Below are positions 34,734 through 43,595 of a stretch of 64,000 nucleotides of DNA, piece after piece (positions within the stretch are counted from its first letter, which is position 1; every line of letters starts with the position of its first letter). The translations under genes and the position numbers were made by a program. Under the pieces are notes generated by a model. The model saw only the letters and a program-made list of their open reading frames with translations. It did not search any database and was not told the DNA's origin. Origin of the DNA: Opitutales bacterium (lineage in GTDB: Bacteria > Verrucomicrobiota > Verrucomicrobiia > Opitutales > Seribacteraceae); NCBI GenBank assembly GCA_018607205.1, contig JABBBW010000114.1, forward strand, positions 1 to 64,000, given 5' to 3'.

Positions 34734-36748
34734 TTTCCTTCTTCTTGTATGAGATCGACCAATCGGTCAACCGCCTCCTTTTCCGGGATGGCGGATTTTA
34801 CCTTTTTCTTACCCACATATAGATCGATTTTCCCCGGTCCTGATCCAACATAGCCAAAGTCAGCATCAGCCATTTCGCCGGGCCCGTTTACGATGCAGCC
34901 CATCACCGCAATGGTAACTCCCTTAAGGTGACCGGTTGCTTGCTTGACTTGTTGAGTAGTGCTTTGTAGGTCGAATAAAGTACGTCCACAACTCGGACAA
35001 GCGATAAATTCAGTTTTGGATACCCGTGCTCTAGCTCCTTGTAATAAGTTGTAGGCAAGGGCCCGGTTACGATCGAGATCCCCCGTGTGTTCAATAGAGA
35101 GAATATCCCCAATTCCATCACAGAGCAGGGAGCCAGAAAGGATTGATGAATCGAGCAATCTAGCAGAAAAGAAATCGTCACCCTCTACTAACCTGAAAGA
35201 GTCGGAATTACGTATCCAAAGGGGAAGGGATAGATCTGCCGTCTCCAAGGCACAAGCTAAGGCTCGGTAAGCCGCCACTGGGTTATTCCACGGTGCAATT
35301 GTTTGCAGGGTGATAACGGGGGGGCTGGATGCAGCGTTTAGTAGAAGTTCAATTCCTGTGGAAAGAGTGGCTCCAGGTAGAGAAATGCAGGGGTGATGGC
35401 CAGCTGATTCACAATGAGCGAGGAACCTTGCGATCTCTGACTCGTCCGTTCCTATTGCTGTGGCATGCCAAAGCAGGGGAGGGGAGGAATGCTTTATTGG
35501 AGGAAGCTCAGTGCAGGGATCTTCTCTCAGGTCATCGATAACAATTACGGAAACCGCCCCAAAGAGAGAGTCGCGCAAAATTTCTAAATTAGGAAGAGAG
35601 GACGAATTCTCAAGTGAAACGATTAGTCCTTCGATCGGGGCGTCCTTGGCTGCGGATTGAGAACGGGCTGTTTCCCCAATGATTTCTTCCACTTTATCCA
35701 GTCGATGAGGGGTGGATACTAAAACACAGGGTGGAGATTTTTCTCCTACCTTCAAGGTTTTTGAATTAAGCGATATCGAGGGGCAGGGCCGACGCCGGTA
35801 GAGATAGGGGTCTATAAAATCAATAGGGTCGGGTAATTTTTGATCTTTTGATTCCCAACAAAGGTGTGCCCGCTGTGCAAGATCTTGAGCTACTGGGATT
35901 TCCGCAACCGGATCTTCAGTTAAAGAAACCCGAACTGTATCTCCCAATCCATCCAGTAGCAAAGAACCTATGCCAATGGCACTCTTAATACGTGCATCTT
36001 CTCCATCTCCGGCTTCGGTTACCCCGAGGTGAAGGGGATAATCCATACCTTCTTTATTCATTAAGGATACCACTAAGCGGTACGCCTCAATCATGATTTT
36101 TGGGTTACTCGATTTCATTGACAATACCATCTCATGGTATTGATGAGAGCGGGCGATGCGTAAAAATTCTAGGGCAGATTCGGCCATACCACGGGGAGAA
36201 TCCCCAAAACGATTCATAATACGGTCGGAAAGGGATCCATGATTTGTTCCAATGCGCATGGCTCGCCCTAGTTCTTTGCATCGTAACACCAGGGGAGTGA
36301 AGGTATCGTGCAGACGATCTAGCTCTTCTTGGTATTGGGATTCGGAATATTCTCGAATTTGAAACTTTTTACGGTCTGCGTAGTTGCCTGGGTTTACACG
36401 GACTTTCTCTACATATTTTGCTGCCTCCATTGCCGCTTGAGGCATGAAATGAATATCGGCAACCAGGGGAACCTCAATTTTTGCCGCCCTTACCTCCCTT
36501 GATATTTCTTTGAGTGCTTCGGCCGCCCTTAAATTAGGAGCGGTTATACGTACGATCTCACATCCGGCTTCCGCCAGCTCAATGGACTGACGGGCGGTAG
36601 CCCGGATATCCATGGTGTCGGTAGTGGTCATCGATTGTACCCGGACAGGTTGTTTCCCTCCGAGGGTTAATTCGCCTATTTTTACCTCCCTGGTGGTACG
36701 CCGGGTAGAATGAAACCTGGATACGCAATAGGGAGATATCGGACCCAT
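34718..36748 (-). CDS. ispG: 4-hydroxy-3-methylbut-2-enyl diphosphate synthase IspG (GcpE), large form
   Basis: Iron-sulfur enzyme of the MEP pathway that makes HMBPP. 676 residues, much longer than the usual 370 because it carries the insertion domain known from plants, Chlamydia and Bacteroidetes. N-terminal VQSMTTTDTMD, LVADIHFMPQAA, RVNPGNYADR; the cluster cysteines are in IACPSCGRTLFD and AVMGCIVNGPGEM. Start at ATG 36748 rather than a TTG two codons upstream. It follows rseP by 24 bases. Confidence 0.97.
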   Translation of the reverse strand: MGPISPYCVSRFHSTRRTTREVKIGELTLGGKQPVRVQSMTTTDTMDIRATARQSIELAEAGCEIVRITAPNLRAAEALKEISREVRAAKIEVPLVADIHFMPQAAMEAAKYVEKVRVNPGNYADRKKFQIREYSESQYQEELDRLHDTFTPLVLRCKELGRAMRIGTNHGSLSDRIMNRFGDSPRGMAESALEFLRIARSHQYHEMVLSMKSSNPKIMIEAYRLVVSLMNKEGMDYPLHLGVTEAGDGEDARIKSAIGIGSLLLDGLGDTVRVSLTEDPVAEIPVAQDLAQRAHLCWESKDQKLPDPIDFIDPYLYRRRPCPSISLNSKTLKVGEKSPPCVLVSTPHRLDKVEEIIGETARSQSAAKDAPIEGLIVSLENSSSLPNLEILRDSLFGAVSVIVIDDLREDPCTELPPIKHSSPPLLWHATAIGTDESEIARFLAHCESAGHHPCISLPGATLSTGIELLLNAASSPPVITLQTIAPWNNPVAAYRALACALETADLSLPLWIRNSDSFRLVEGDDFFSARLLDSSILSGSLLCDGIGDILSIEHTGDLDRNRALAYNLLQGARARVSKTEFIACPSCGRTLFDLQSTTQQVKQATGHLKGVTIAVMGCIVNGPGEMADADFGYVGSGPGKIDLYVGKKKVKSAIPEKEAVDRLVDLIQEEGKWIEP

Positions 36749-36772
36749 TACCAAAAGTGAAAAGGTTTTCCT

Positions 36773-38257
36773 TTAGAAGGGAAGAATGCGCTGCATGTCA
36801 AAAAAGGTGACATAGAGCATAAAGGAGAAGAGCAAAGCCACAAAGAGAACCTGGGCTCGTTCAAGGAATGCGAGGGGCAACGGTTTGCCCCGCAACTTTT
36901 CAATTGTGGCAAATAGCATGTGTCCACCATCTAAAACCGGAATGGGCAAAAGGTTGAGAATGGCTAGGTTCACATTAATAAAAACAACGAACCAAAGAAG
37001 TTTCTTAAAGCCGATCTTCGCAAACACACTCAGGTGATTCACAATACCCACTGGTCCACTCATGTTACGGAGTTTTACATCAGATGCGGGGCTGACCAGT
37101 CCGCTAAGGGTTAGGTACATGTCTTTTACTCTGCTATAAATTAAGCTAAGGGGATTTGGGTAGGTGGTAACAATTTTGAACTCTGGACGAAATCCGATTA
37201 ATCGACGAATGCTAGGAGCTCCGCCAACCATAATTTCTTTTTCAACCGGAAGTAATTCAACGGTTCGTTCTGGACCTCCTTCACCACCTTGGCAGACAAC
37301 TAAGGAAATGCTTTTGTTATTATCCGTTTTTTCCAACATGTAAACGAGCTGAGCAAAGGAATGAATCACTTCTCCATTCATGGATACCAGTTGGTCTCCA
37401 ACTTGAAGACCAGCTTCTACAGCAGGCATGCCTGGTGATAATTCCCCTATGAAAAAAGTTTCTTTTGGACCGATCCCAATTACCCTCATTTCTTCCGGAC
37501 CCCAGACTTCGGGGTAGATTTCAAATTTTTCTTCCTTGCCGTTTCTTGAAACCGATAAATTGAGAAGTCTTCTGCCTTGTGCCGTTTGTTGCTTGCCGGT
37601 AATGATCCGGTTTTGAATGTCCATGAAGTCATCAACGAGGGATCCATCAACGGTCAAAATTTCGTCACCAGGCAAAAGGCCAGCTTTCTTAGCAGGTGAG
37701 GTGACCTCTTCACCTTCTTCCACGAGAGGATTCCAGCGTTCCACAGTATCTGCAACATAACCAATCTTGTTGGTCAACTGTGCATCAGTGACATCGTACC
37801 CGAAAAACCACAAGACAGAGGATAGAGTGAATGCGAGCAAAACATTGAAAACTGCCCCCATTACCGAAACGATCATCTTGTCAGTGTATGTGATCTTGGG
37901 CATCGGTTCATCTTTAGGTGCCTCATCCTCATCCTCATCAAAATCATCCCAGGCAGATGGGCGTTCTACTGGATCTTGGGAGTCCTGCCTCCGTTGCTCT
38001 TCATTACCCTCTAATCTCCCCATATCCGACAACTGCGGGAGGGCGACATAGCCCCCGAAAGGAATGGCAGACAACCGATATTCTACACCATTACGGGTCC
38101 ATCCAAAGAGCTTGGGTCCAAAGCCAATGGAAAAGCGGGTGATGGTCAGCCCACGCTGGCGGGCAGCTAAAAAATGTCCGAGTTCGTGAATGAAAATAGT
38201 GAAACCCAGGGCAAATAGGGCAATAAACAAAAAAGCAATGTCGAAGAGCATGGTCAT
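36773..38257 (-). CDS. rseP: Site-2 membrane metalloprotease RseP
   Basis: 494 residues. The zinc-binding HELGH is at residues 24-28 and the second motif LNLLPIPVLDGGHMLF near the C-terminus; membrane helices at both ends; a GAVFNVLLAF helix; two PDZ-like domains between (PAKKAGLLPGDEILTVDG and SPGMPAVEAGLQVGDQLVSMNG). Cleaves membrane-bound anti-sigma factors and leader remnants. An acidic, probably disordered insert of about 45 residues (about 77-122, with DDFDEDEDEAP) lies before the second helix and accounts for the extra length. The start overlaps nothing; dxr lies 24 bases upstream. Confidence 0.96.
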   Translation of the reverse strand: MTMLFDIAFLFIALFALGFTIFIHELGHFLAARQRGLTITRFSIGFGPKLFGWTRNGVEYRLSAIPFGGYVALPQLSDMGRLEGNEEQRRQDSQDPVERPSAWDDFDEDEDEAPKDEPMPKITYTDKMIVSVMGAVFNVLLAFTLSSVLWFFGYDVTDAQLTNKIGYVADTVERWNPLVEEGEEVTSPAKKAGLLPGDEILTVDGSLVDDFMDIQNRIITGKQQTAQGRRLLNLSVSRNGKEEKFEIYPEVWGPEEMRVIGIGPKETFFIGELSPGMPAVEAGLQVGDQLVSMNGEVIHSFAQLVYMLEKTDNNKSISLVVCQGGEGGPERTVELLPVEKEIMVGGAPSIRRLIGFRPEFKIVTTYPNPLSLIYSRVKDMYLTLSGLVSPASDVKLRNMSGPVGIVNHLSVFAKIGFKKLLWFVVFINVNLAILNLLPIPVLDGGHMLFATIEKLRGKPLPLAFLERAQVLFVALLFSFMLYVTFFDMQRILPF

Positions 38258-38281
38258 GACTAAAAAGAAAGAGGGATGAGA

Positions 38282-39436
38282 CTAAGCGACCTGAGAAATC
38301 GCTTGCTCGGTAAGGGATCGGGCTTCTTGGTCGAGGGCAAGTAAGTCCTCAAGTGCGTGAACTGAACGGTAATCGAAGTGGTTCAAAGTAATTTCAATCA
38401 TGCGGGAAATCTTGCCAAAGCCAATTCGATTCGAGAGAAAGGCATCTACTGCCATTTCGTTGGCTGCATTGTACACTAAAGGAGCACATCCACCTTGTTC
38501 CAAAGAATGCCTCGCCAAACTGAGGCAGGGGTAACGGTCCAAGTCGGGTGGCGAAAAAGAAAGTTCCATAGCAGAGGAAAGGTCCAACCCCTGCTCGACC
38601 CCGGAAAAACGTTCTGGGAAGAGTAGTGCGTTTTGTAGGGCAAAGGTCATGCATGGGGGGGACATTTGGGCGAAGCTACAACCATCCGAAAAACGAACAA
38701 TTGCATGAACAATACTTGGCGGATGAATCAGAACATGGAGCTTCTCTGGAGGGAGATCAAAAAGCCATTTTGCTTCAATTAATTCAAGGCCCTTGTTGGC
38801 CATGGTTGCTGAATCTACCGTAATTTTTGGGCCCATGTCCCAATTGGGGTGACGCATGGCTTGTTCTGGAGTTGCCTTATTTAAGTCTTCGATTGGCCAG
38901 TCCCGGAAAGGTCCGCCAGATGCGGTCAGGGCCAGGGAATCCAAGGCTTGTTCAGGTTGTCCCTGCAAACATTGAAAAACCGCATTATGTTCACTGTCTG
39001 CAGGTAAAATACGGGCTCCGGTTCGACGGGCGGTCTCCATGACTAGTTCGCCTCCTACCACTAAAGATTCTTTGTTTGCCAAGACCACATCCTTGCCGGC
39101 TTCAAGTGCTGCAAGGGTGGGGGCAAGTCCGGCCGCACCAACTACGGCAACCAATACAACATCTGACTCGTCCCAGCCTGCAAGTTCAGTAAGAGCATGA
39201 GCCCCAGTGGACAATTTAGATCCAGATGGAAGTGCAGGCGGAGAAGCGGGTGGCTGATGTAAATGAACTTTCTGCACTCCAAATTCTCGGGCAATGGAAG
39301 CGAGTTCATCTGCTTTTTGGTATGCCGATATGCCGATCAGTTTTAGCTTATCCGGGTGTTTGCGGATTACCCGCAGTGAACTTTTACCGATCGAGCCAGT
39401 GGCTCCTAATAATATAAGCTTCCTTGGGAAGCTCAT
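38282..39436 (-). CDS. dxr: 1-deoxy-D-xylulose 5-phosphate reductoisomerase
   Basis: Second committed step of the MEP isoprenoid pathway, 384 residues. NADPH motif LLGATGSIGKSSLRVI at the N-terminus; ANKESLVVGGELVM, PADSEHNAVFQCL, ALTASGGPFRDW, HPNWDMGPKITVDSATMANKGLELIEA and the C-terminal YNAANEMAVDAFL are all diagnostic. Overlaps the cdsA stop by four bases (ATGA). Confidence 0.97.
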   Translation of the reverse strand: MSFPRKLILLGATGSIGKSSLRVIRKHPDKLKLIGISAYQKADELASIAREFGVQKVHLHQPPASPPALPSGSKLSTGAHALTELAGWDESDVVLVAVVGAAGLAPTLAALEAGKDVVLANKESLVVGGELVMETARRTGARILPADSEHNAVFQCLQGQPEQALDSLALTASGGPFRDWPIEDLNKATPEQAMRHPNWDMGPKITVDSATMANKGLELIEAKWLFDLPPEKLHVLIHPPSIVHAIVRFSDGCSFAQMSPPCMTFALQNALLFPERFSGVEQGLDLSSAMELSFSPPDLDRYPCLSLARHSLEQGGCAPLVYNAANEMAVDAFLSNRIGFGKISRMIEITLNHFDYRSVHALEDLLALDQEARSLTEQAISQVA

Positions 39437-40293
39437 GGATGGATCAATAATATGATAAAATATCCGGCTGGGGCGGACAGGATCAAGCTATCCGTAAGGT
39501 CGAGTAATCCACCAATCCCAGGAATGGACCCACCGGAATCTTTCATGCCTGCGAGTCGTTTCAATACAGATGCAATCAAATCTCCAATGACCGACACGAG
39601 TCCTATGACCAATCCCCAGCACGCTCCTTGTGAGGGATCGAGAGACCAGGTGCCAAAATCAAAAAGATGGGAAAGGTGATTCTCCGCCAGCCATGGAATC
39701 AAAGCTCCAATTCCTGCAGAGGCCCCCAATCCTCCAAGTAAGCCTTCCACCGTTTTACCCGGGCTGATCGATGGTGCCATTTTCGTACGGCCAATAGTTT
39801 TTCCAACTAGCAGGGCACCGATATCACTAAATTTCGCAACGAACACAATCCATAAACAGAAAAAGAGACCAAATCCGAGTGCTTGGGGATCAGCTGGAGA
39901 CTCGACGATCCGCAAAATTCTTACAAAATAGTGAAGTAGAAAAGTGACGAATAATAAACCGAAAAAGGTGGGCAATAAGCGCTTTACATAGAGTCCGCGT
40001 TGATCTTGCGGGAAAACTACACAGGCCGCGGAGGAGAATAATGCCCCAACCGCGAGTGCATCAATGCCCGCACCTGGGAAATAAAAAGCGATAGGAATCA
40101 TGCATGCCCCGGTAACTAGTCCGGTTATACGATTAGCGGCAAAACCAATTCTTCCAAGGATTGTGTAAACTTCGAATAAAGTGAGAGTTGCACAAAGGTT
40201 CAGGATCCACATTGCTCCGGGTTCTTTTAGTCCATAGACAATAATTCCGAGCAGTCCCCATAGGATTACGGTGGCAATAGTACGCAAGATCAT
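39433..40293 (-). CDS. cdsA: Phosphatidate cytidylyltransferase CdsA
   Basis: Makes CDP-diacylglycerol from phosphatidate and CTP, 286 residues with about eight membrane helices. The C-terminal signature SVLKRLAGMKDSGGSIPGIGGLLD matches the family except that PGHGG reads PGIGG and the following DR reads DL; both are common in Verrucomicrobia-like sequences. Overlaps uppS and dxr by four bases each, so the three are translationally coupled. Confidence 0.93.
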   Translation of the reverse strand: MILRTIATVILWGLLGIIVYGLKEPGAMWILNLCATLTLFEVYTILGRIGFAANRITGLVTGACMIPIAFYFPGAGIDALAVGALFSSAACVVFPQDQRGLYVKRLLPTFFGLLFVTFLLHYFVRILRIVESPADPQALGFGLFFCLWIVFVAKFSDIGALLVGKTIGRTKMAPSISPGKTVEGLLGGLGASAGIGALIPWLAENHLSHLFDFGTWSLDPSQGACWGLVIGLVSVIGDLIASVLKRLAGMKDSGGSIPGIGGLLDLTDSLILSAPAGYFIILLIHP

Positions 40294-41048
40294 GATGAGG
40301 CTAATGGTTGGGCAGGTTGTTGTATTTGCTCGCTGGTTTTTCCAAACCTGCGTTCTCGTTGGGCATAGTTTGATAGTGCTTGGATAAAAGCATCTCTACC
40401 AAAATCGGGCCAGTGTAAGGGGGATACGAAAATCTCCGCATAAGCTGCTTGCAGAAGGAGGAAATTACTCAGGCGAAATTCTCCTGACGTACGAATGATC
40501 AAGTCTGGGTCAGGAAGATCAGAGGTTTCTAGATAAGGGGAAAATTCTTCCCAAGTAGGAATATGGTCGGATGCAGGGTTATCTTGACCATACTTGGAAA
40601 TCGCCTGGAGAACCTCCTGGCGGCTACCATAGTTTAAAGCGAGAGTGAGGTTCCAACGGTCATTGTCGCGAGTTTCATCGATGGTGTCTTCCACTATTTT
40701 GCGGGCAAAACCTGGTAGGCCGGAAAGATCCCCAATTGCCCGCAGTCGGATACCATCTTCCATCATTGATCGAAATTCTTTTTTAAGAAATTCCTCAAGG
40801 AGTTTCATTAAGCCGGATTTTTCATCCTTGGGACGGTTTTGATTCTCGGTACTAAACGCATAAAGCGTAATGTAAGGAACGCCCACTTCTTTGGCGGCAT
40901 TAACAACGGCCCGAACATTTTCCACCCCGTTTCGATGACCGAATAATCTGGGCATCTTTCTAGAACGGGCCCAGCGACCATTGCCGTCCATAATCAGAGC
41001 GACATGTCGGGGAAGGTTGTTTTTTTCTTCGGGCGTGAGTTCAAGCAT
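40290..41048 (-). CDS. uppS: Undecaprenyl diphosphate synthase
   Basis: Cis-prenyltransferase that makes the C55 lipid carrier for peptidoglycan, 252 residues. HVALIMDGNGRWARSR with the catalytic aspartate, then YAFSTENQNRPKDE, LALNYGSRQEV, LIIRTSGEFRLSNFLLLQAAYAEIF and WPDFG. First gene of the minus-strand operon uppS-cdsA-dxr-rseP-ispG-IMPase. Confidence 0.97.
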   Translation of the reverse strand: MLELTPEEKNNLPRHVALIMDGNGRWARSRKMPRLFGHRNGVENVRAVVNAAKEVGVPYITLYAFSTENQNRPKDEKSGLMKLLEEFLKKEFRSMMEDGIRLRAIGDLSGLPGFARKIVEDTIDETRDNDRWNLTLALNYGSRQEVLQAISKYGQDNPASDHIPTWEEFSPYLETSDLPDPDLIIRTSGEFRLSNFLLLQAAYAEIFVSPLHWPDFGRDAFIQALSNYAQRERRFGKTSEQIQQPAQPLASS

Positions 41049-41087
41049 GGAAATTGGAAAATCCTATCTCAACGGGTTCAGGACCGA

Positions 41088-41117
41088 TTGACAACGAGGA
41101 AAGCTTGGACTAACGAT
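41088..41117 (+). promoter_or_regulatory. Predicted promoter of the pterin dehydratase gene
   Basis: TTGACA (41088-41093), 17-base spacer, TAACGAT (41111-41117). The spacer length and the seven-base -10 are identical to those before the sulfur operon. The ATG at 41126 follows within nine bases, so the transcript would be nearly leaderless; with the ATG at 41138 it would have a short leader. Confidence 0.5.
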
Positions 41118-41125
41118 TTCAACCG

Positions 41126-41410
41126 ATGATTAATCCCATGAACGAGGTACAAATTACCGAATCCTTAAAAGGTCTTCCGGGATGGACTTTTGAGGATAAT
41201 AAATTGCAGAAAAAATATAAGTTCAATGATTTTCCAGAGGCGATGGCCTTTTTGGTCCGTTTGTCTTATGAAGCCGAAAATCGAAACCATCATCCCGAAA
41301 TTTTTAATTGCTACAACCGAGTGGAACTTGCTTTAAATACCCATGATGCTGGGGGCAAGGTCACTGAATTGGATTTTGATCTAGCTCGTGCAGCTGAAAA
41401 TATTTTTTAA
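41126..41410 (+). CDS. phhB: Pterin-4a-carbinolamine dehydratase
   Basis: 94-residue dehydratase that regenerates tetrahydrobiopterin-type cofactors or acts in molybdopterin metabolism. NRNHHPEIFNCYNRVELALNTHDA-like core (ENRNHHPEI then ALNTHDAGGKVTELDFDLA) contains the active-site histidines. No aromatic hydroxylase is near. A second ATG at 41138 is also possible. Confidence 0.92.
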   Translation: MINPMNEVQITESLKGLPGWTFEDNKLQKKYKFNDFPEAMAFLVRLSYEAENRNHHPEIFNCYNRVELALNTHDAGGKVTELDFDLARAAENIF

Positions 41411-41420
41411 TTTTTTTTCC

Positions 41421-41455
41421 GACTCGTTTGAACCGTGCGTAGCGGTTTGATAGTC
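41421..41455. repeat. Imperfect hairpin after the pterin dehydratase gene
   Basis: GACT and TTGAACCG pair with CGGTTTGA and AGTC around TGCGTAG, with a small internal loop and one or two G-T pairs. It is flanked by a T-run upstream but no T-run follows on either strand, so it is not a classical terminator. The rest of 41411-41798 shows no convincing gene; a TATAAT lies at 41600-41605. Confidence 0.35.
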
Positions 41456-41798
41456 TCCCATTTAAAAAAAGTTTAGGGAAGGTTTGCTGAGTTCAGTCAA
41501 AGGTTTGGCCATTGGCTAACTGACCATTTAAATGATTGTGTTTGCCTGTAAGTACATCTGCTCGGATCGGGGTGCATATGGAATTGGTGACAAAGGTATT
41601 ATAATCCGAAAAAAATAGTGAGAATATTTGGCTGCTTGCCTGAAGGCCAAAAGGCAGAGCCCATTAAAAAAAAGGTATAAAATGTAAATGGATTTCATTT
41701 CTGAAGTTAGTTTTAAAGTAAAATTGCCTGGCAACCATCAAATGGTAGGGGGGCGAATGAAATCGCCATGGATTCGAAGCAGGTCAAAATATAACATT

Positions 41799-43589
41799 AT
41801 GCCTAACACCATGCCTGCTTTTCGCCGGACCATTCCCTTGCTGGTCTCCCAAACGATCGGGGCGTTCAATGATAACGCGGTGAAAGCATTTTTGCCTGTA
41901 CTCGCAGCCTATCATGTTGGCAAGGGAAGTATGGACTTGGTGAACCAACAAGTTTCTTTTCTCCTTATTCTTCCATTTATCATCTTTGCTCCTTTAGCCG
42001 GTTGGACTGCGGATCGATTTTCTAAAAAAAGGGTAATTGGAGTCAGCCTGTTGGCTCAATTGATCGGGTTAGGTATTTTGGCTGCGGGAACCAGTTTCCA
42101 AAGCCTTGCTATTTGTATGGTTGGCTTTTTTTTCCTCTCCACCCAGTCCAGCTTTTTGTCACCCGCTAAGAAAGGCATTCTTAAAGAAATGGTGGGCTAT
42201 GAACAACTTGGCAAAGCGGTTGGGTGGATGGAGATGCTTACCATTGTGGGTATACTAGTTGGTGCTTTCTCTGGTGCCGTTCTTTTTGATCGCTGGGTTG
42301 TTGGTCTTGGCGGTTGGGCAACCGCCCAGGCTATCACCTTGTTAATTGCCGGACTCGCCCTAGTTTCGTGGTTGGTTTATCTGCCAACTCCTGAAACCAA
42401 GGTTTTAAAGACCCGACCTTTCCACCCGCAAATTTTGTATTCTCATCTTGGTGATCTGGTCGATCTTTTAAAGCGTCCAGGCATAAAGTGGGCGGCCTTG
42501 GGGGATGCCTGTTTTTGGGCAGTGGGTGGCTTTTTTTACCTTTTGTTAGTCAAACTTTCTGGAGAGGTTACCGTGGGGAAGGTCGGAATGGGGAGTCTTT
42601 ACGGATATTGGTTTTTACTTATGGGAATGGGCATCATGGTTGGTTGTTTGTTTTGTGCTTATTTAAATCGTGGAAGAATTGAGCTCGGTTTATGTCCGAT
42701 CGGAGCGATTGGTATGACGCTAAGTTTAGTAGGGTTGTACCAAGCTACTGCACCTGGAGGTATTTTTGAGCTCCTTTGCATCTCCCTTGGTTTTTTTGGA
42801 GCATTATTTTTTGTCCCCTTGAACGGATATTTGCAGGATCGTGCAGGGGAGCAAGAACGCGGGAAAATCCTTGCCGCATCCAACCTGCTTACCCAATTGG
42901 GTGGAATCTCCCTAATCGGGACTCATGCCTTGTTTTCCAATGTTTTTGGAATGACTGCAAAAGAGGAAATGTTTGTTCTCATCGTTCCACTCGGCTTTGT
43001 CGCTTTAGTCTCTTTTATTTGTTTATTTGAAGATTTTCTTCGTGTCTGGTTCCATCTGTTTCTACGTATCTTCTATCGAATTAAAATCGAGGGTATGGAA
43101 AATTTCCCGGAACGGGGAGGCGTTTTATTGGTGAGTAATCATTTATCTTATGCCGACCCAGTCTTTATAGGAGCTGCGTTTCCTCGTAAAGTTCGCTACC
43201 TTGCACACGCTGATTTGGCCAATTCCCGTATTCTTGAATGGGTTTTTCGCCTAACCGAAACCCTAACTATCTCTTCGAGCAAATCGCTTGCCTCCTTTCG
43301 TCAATCAATTGAACGCTTGGGTAGGGGAGTTCCCTTGTGCTTATTTGCCGAAGGGGGAATTTCCCGAGTCGGAGTTACCCTAGGCTTCAAGCGAGGTTCA
43401 GTGCTCTTGGCAAAGTACGGAAAAGTTCCCATCCTACCTGTCTACCTTGATGGGGTTTGGGGATCGGTTTTTAGCCGGTCCGGAGGAAGTTTTTTCTGGA
43501 AGTTTCCCCGTTTCTTTCCTTACCGCATGTCGGTGCGGGTGGGGAGTCCAATAAGTTTTAGGCAGGCAAATTCAGAATCAGTCAGGTAA
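41799..43589 (+). CDS. MFS transporter fused to lysophospholipid acyltransferase (LplT-Aas type)
   Basis: 596 residues from ATG 41799; ATGs at 41757, 41742 and 41688 are in frame, but the family N-terminus (IPLLVSQTIGAFNDNAVKAF) starts just after 41799. Residues 1-400 form twelve helices of an LplT-like lysophospholipid flippase. Residues 415-590 form a PlsC domain: LVSNHLSYADPVF (HxxxxD), LFAEGGISRVG, GFKRGSVLLAKYG, LPVYLDGVWGSVF. In the full fusion this would be followed by an acyl-ACP synthetase. Here the frame ends at TAA, and the continuing frame encodes a shrunken relic of that domain. Confidence 0.88.
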   Translation: MPNTMPAFRRTIPLLVSQTIGAFNDNAVKAFLPVLAAYHVGKGSMDLVNQQVSFLLILPFIIFAPLAGWTADRFSKKRVIGVSLLAQLIGLGILAAGTSFQSLAICMVGFFFLSTQSSFLSPAKKGILKEMVGYEQLGKAVGWMEMLTIVGILVGAFSGAVLFDRWVVGLGGWATAQAITLLIAGLALVSWLVYLPTPETKVLKTRPFHPQILYSHLGDLVDLLKRPGIKWAALGDACFWAVGGFFYLLLVKLSGEVTVGKVGMGSLYGYWFLLMGMGIMVGCLFCAYLNRGRIELGLCPIGAIGMTLSLVGLYQATAPGGIFELLCISLGFFGALFFVPLNGYLQDRAGEQERGKILAASNLLTQLGGISLIGTHALFSNVFGMTAKEEMFVLIVPLGFVALVSFICLFEDFLRVWFHLFLRIFYRIKIEGMENFPERGGVLLVSNHLSYADPVFIGAAFPRKVRYLAHADLANSRILEWVFRLTETLTISSSKSLASFRQSIERLGRGVPLCLFAEGGISRVGVTLGFKRGSVLLAKYGKVPILPVYLDGVWGSVFSRSGGSFFWKFPRFFPYRMSVRVGSPISFRQANSESVR

Positions 43590-43595
43590 GAGGTT

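Noticed and set aside
41532-41609. 25-codon ORF (MIVFACKYICSDRGAYGIG...) between phhB and the MFS-acyltransferase
   Set aside because: Too short, no Shine-Dalgarno sequence, overlaps a possible TATAAT at 41600; nothing distinguishes it from chance.
41630-41670. Hairpin GGCTGCTTGCCT...AGGCAGAGCC before the MFS-acyltransferase
   Set aside because: No T-run follows on either strand in the right orientation, so it is not a terminator; no other function is indicated.
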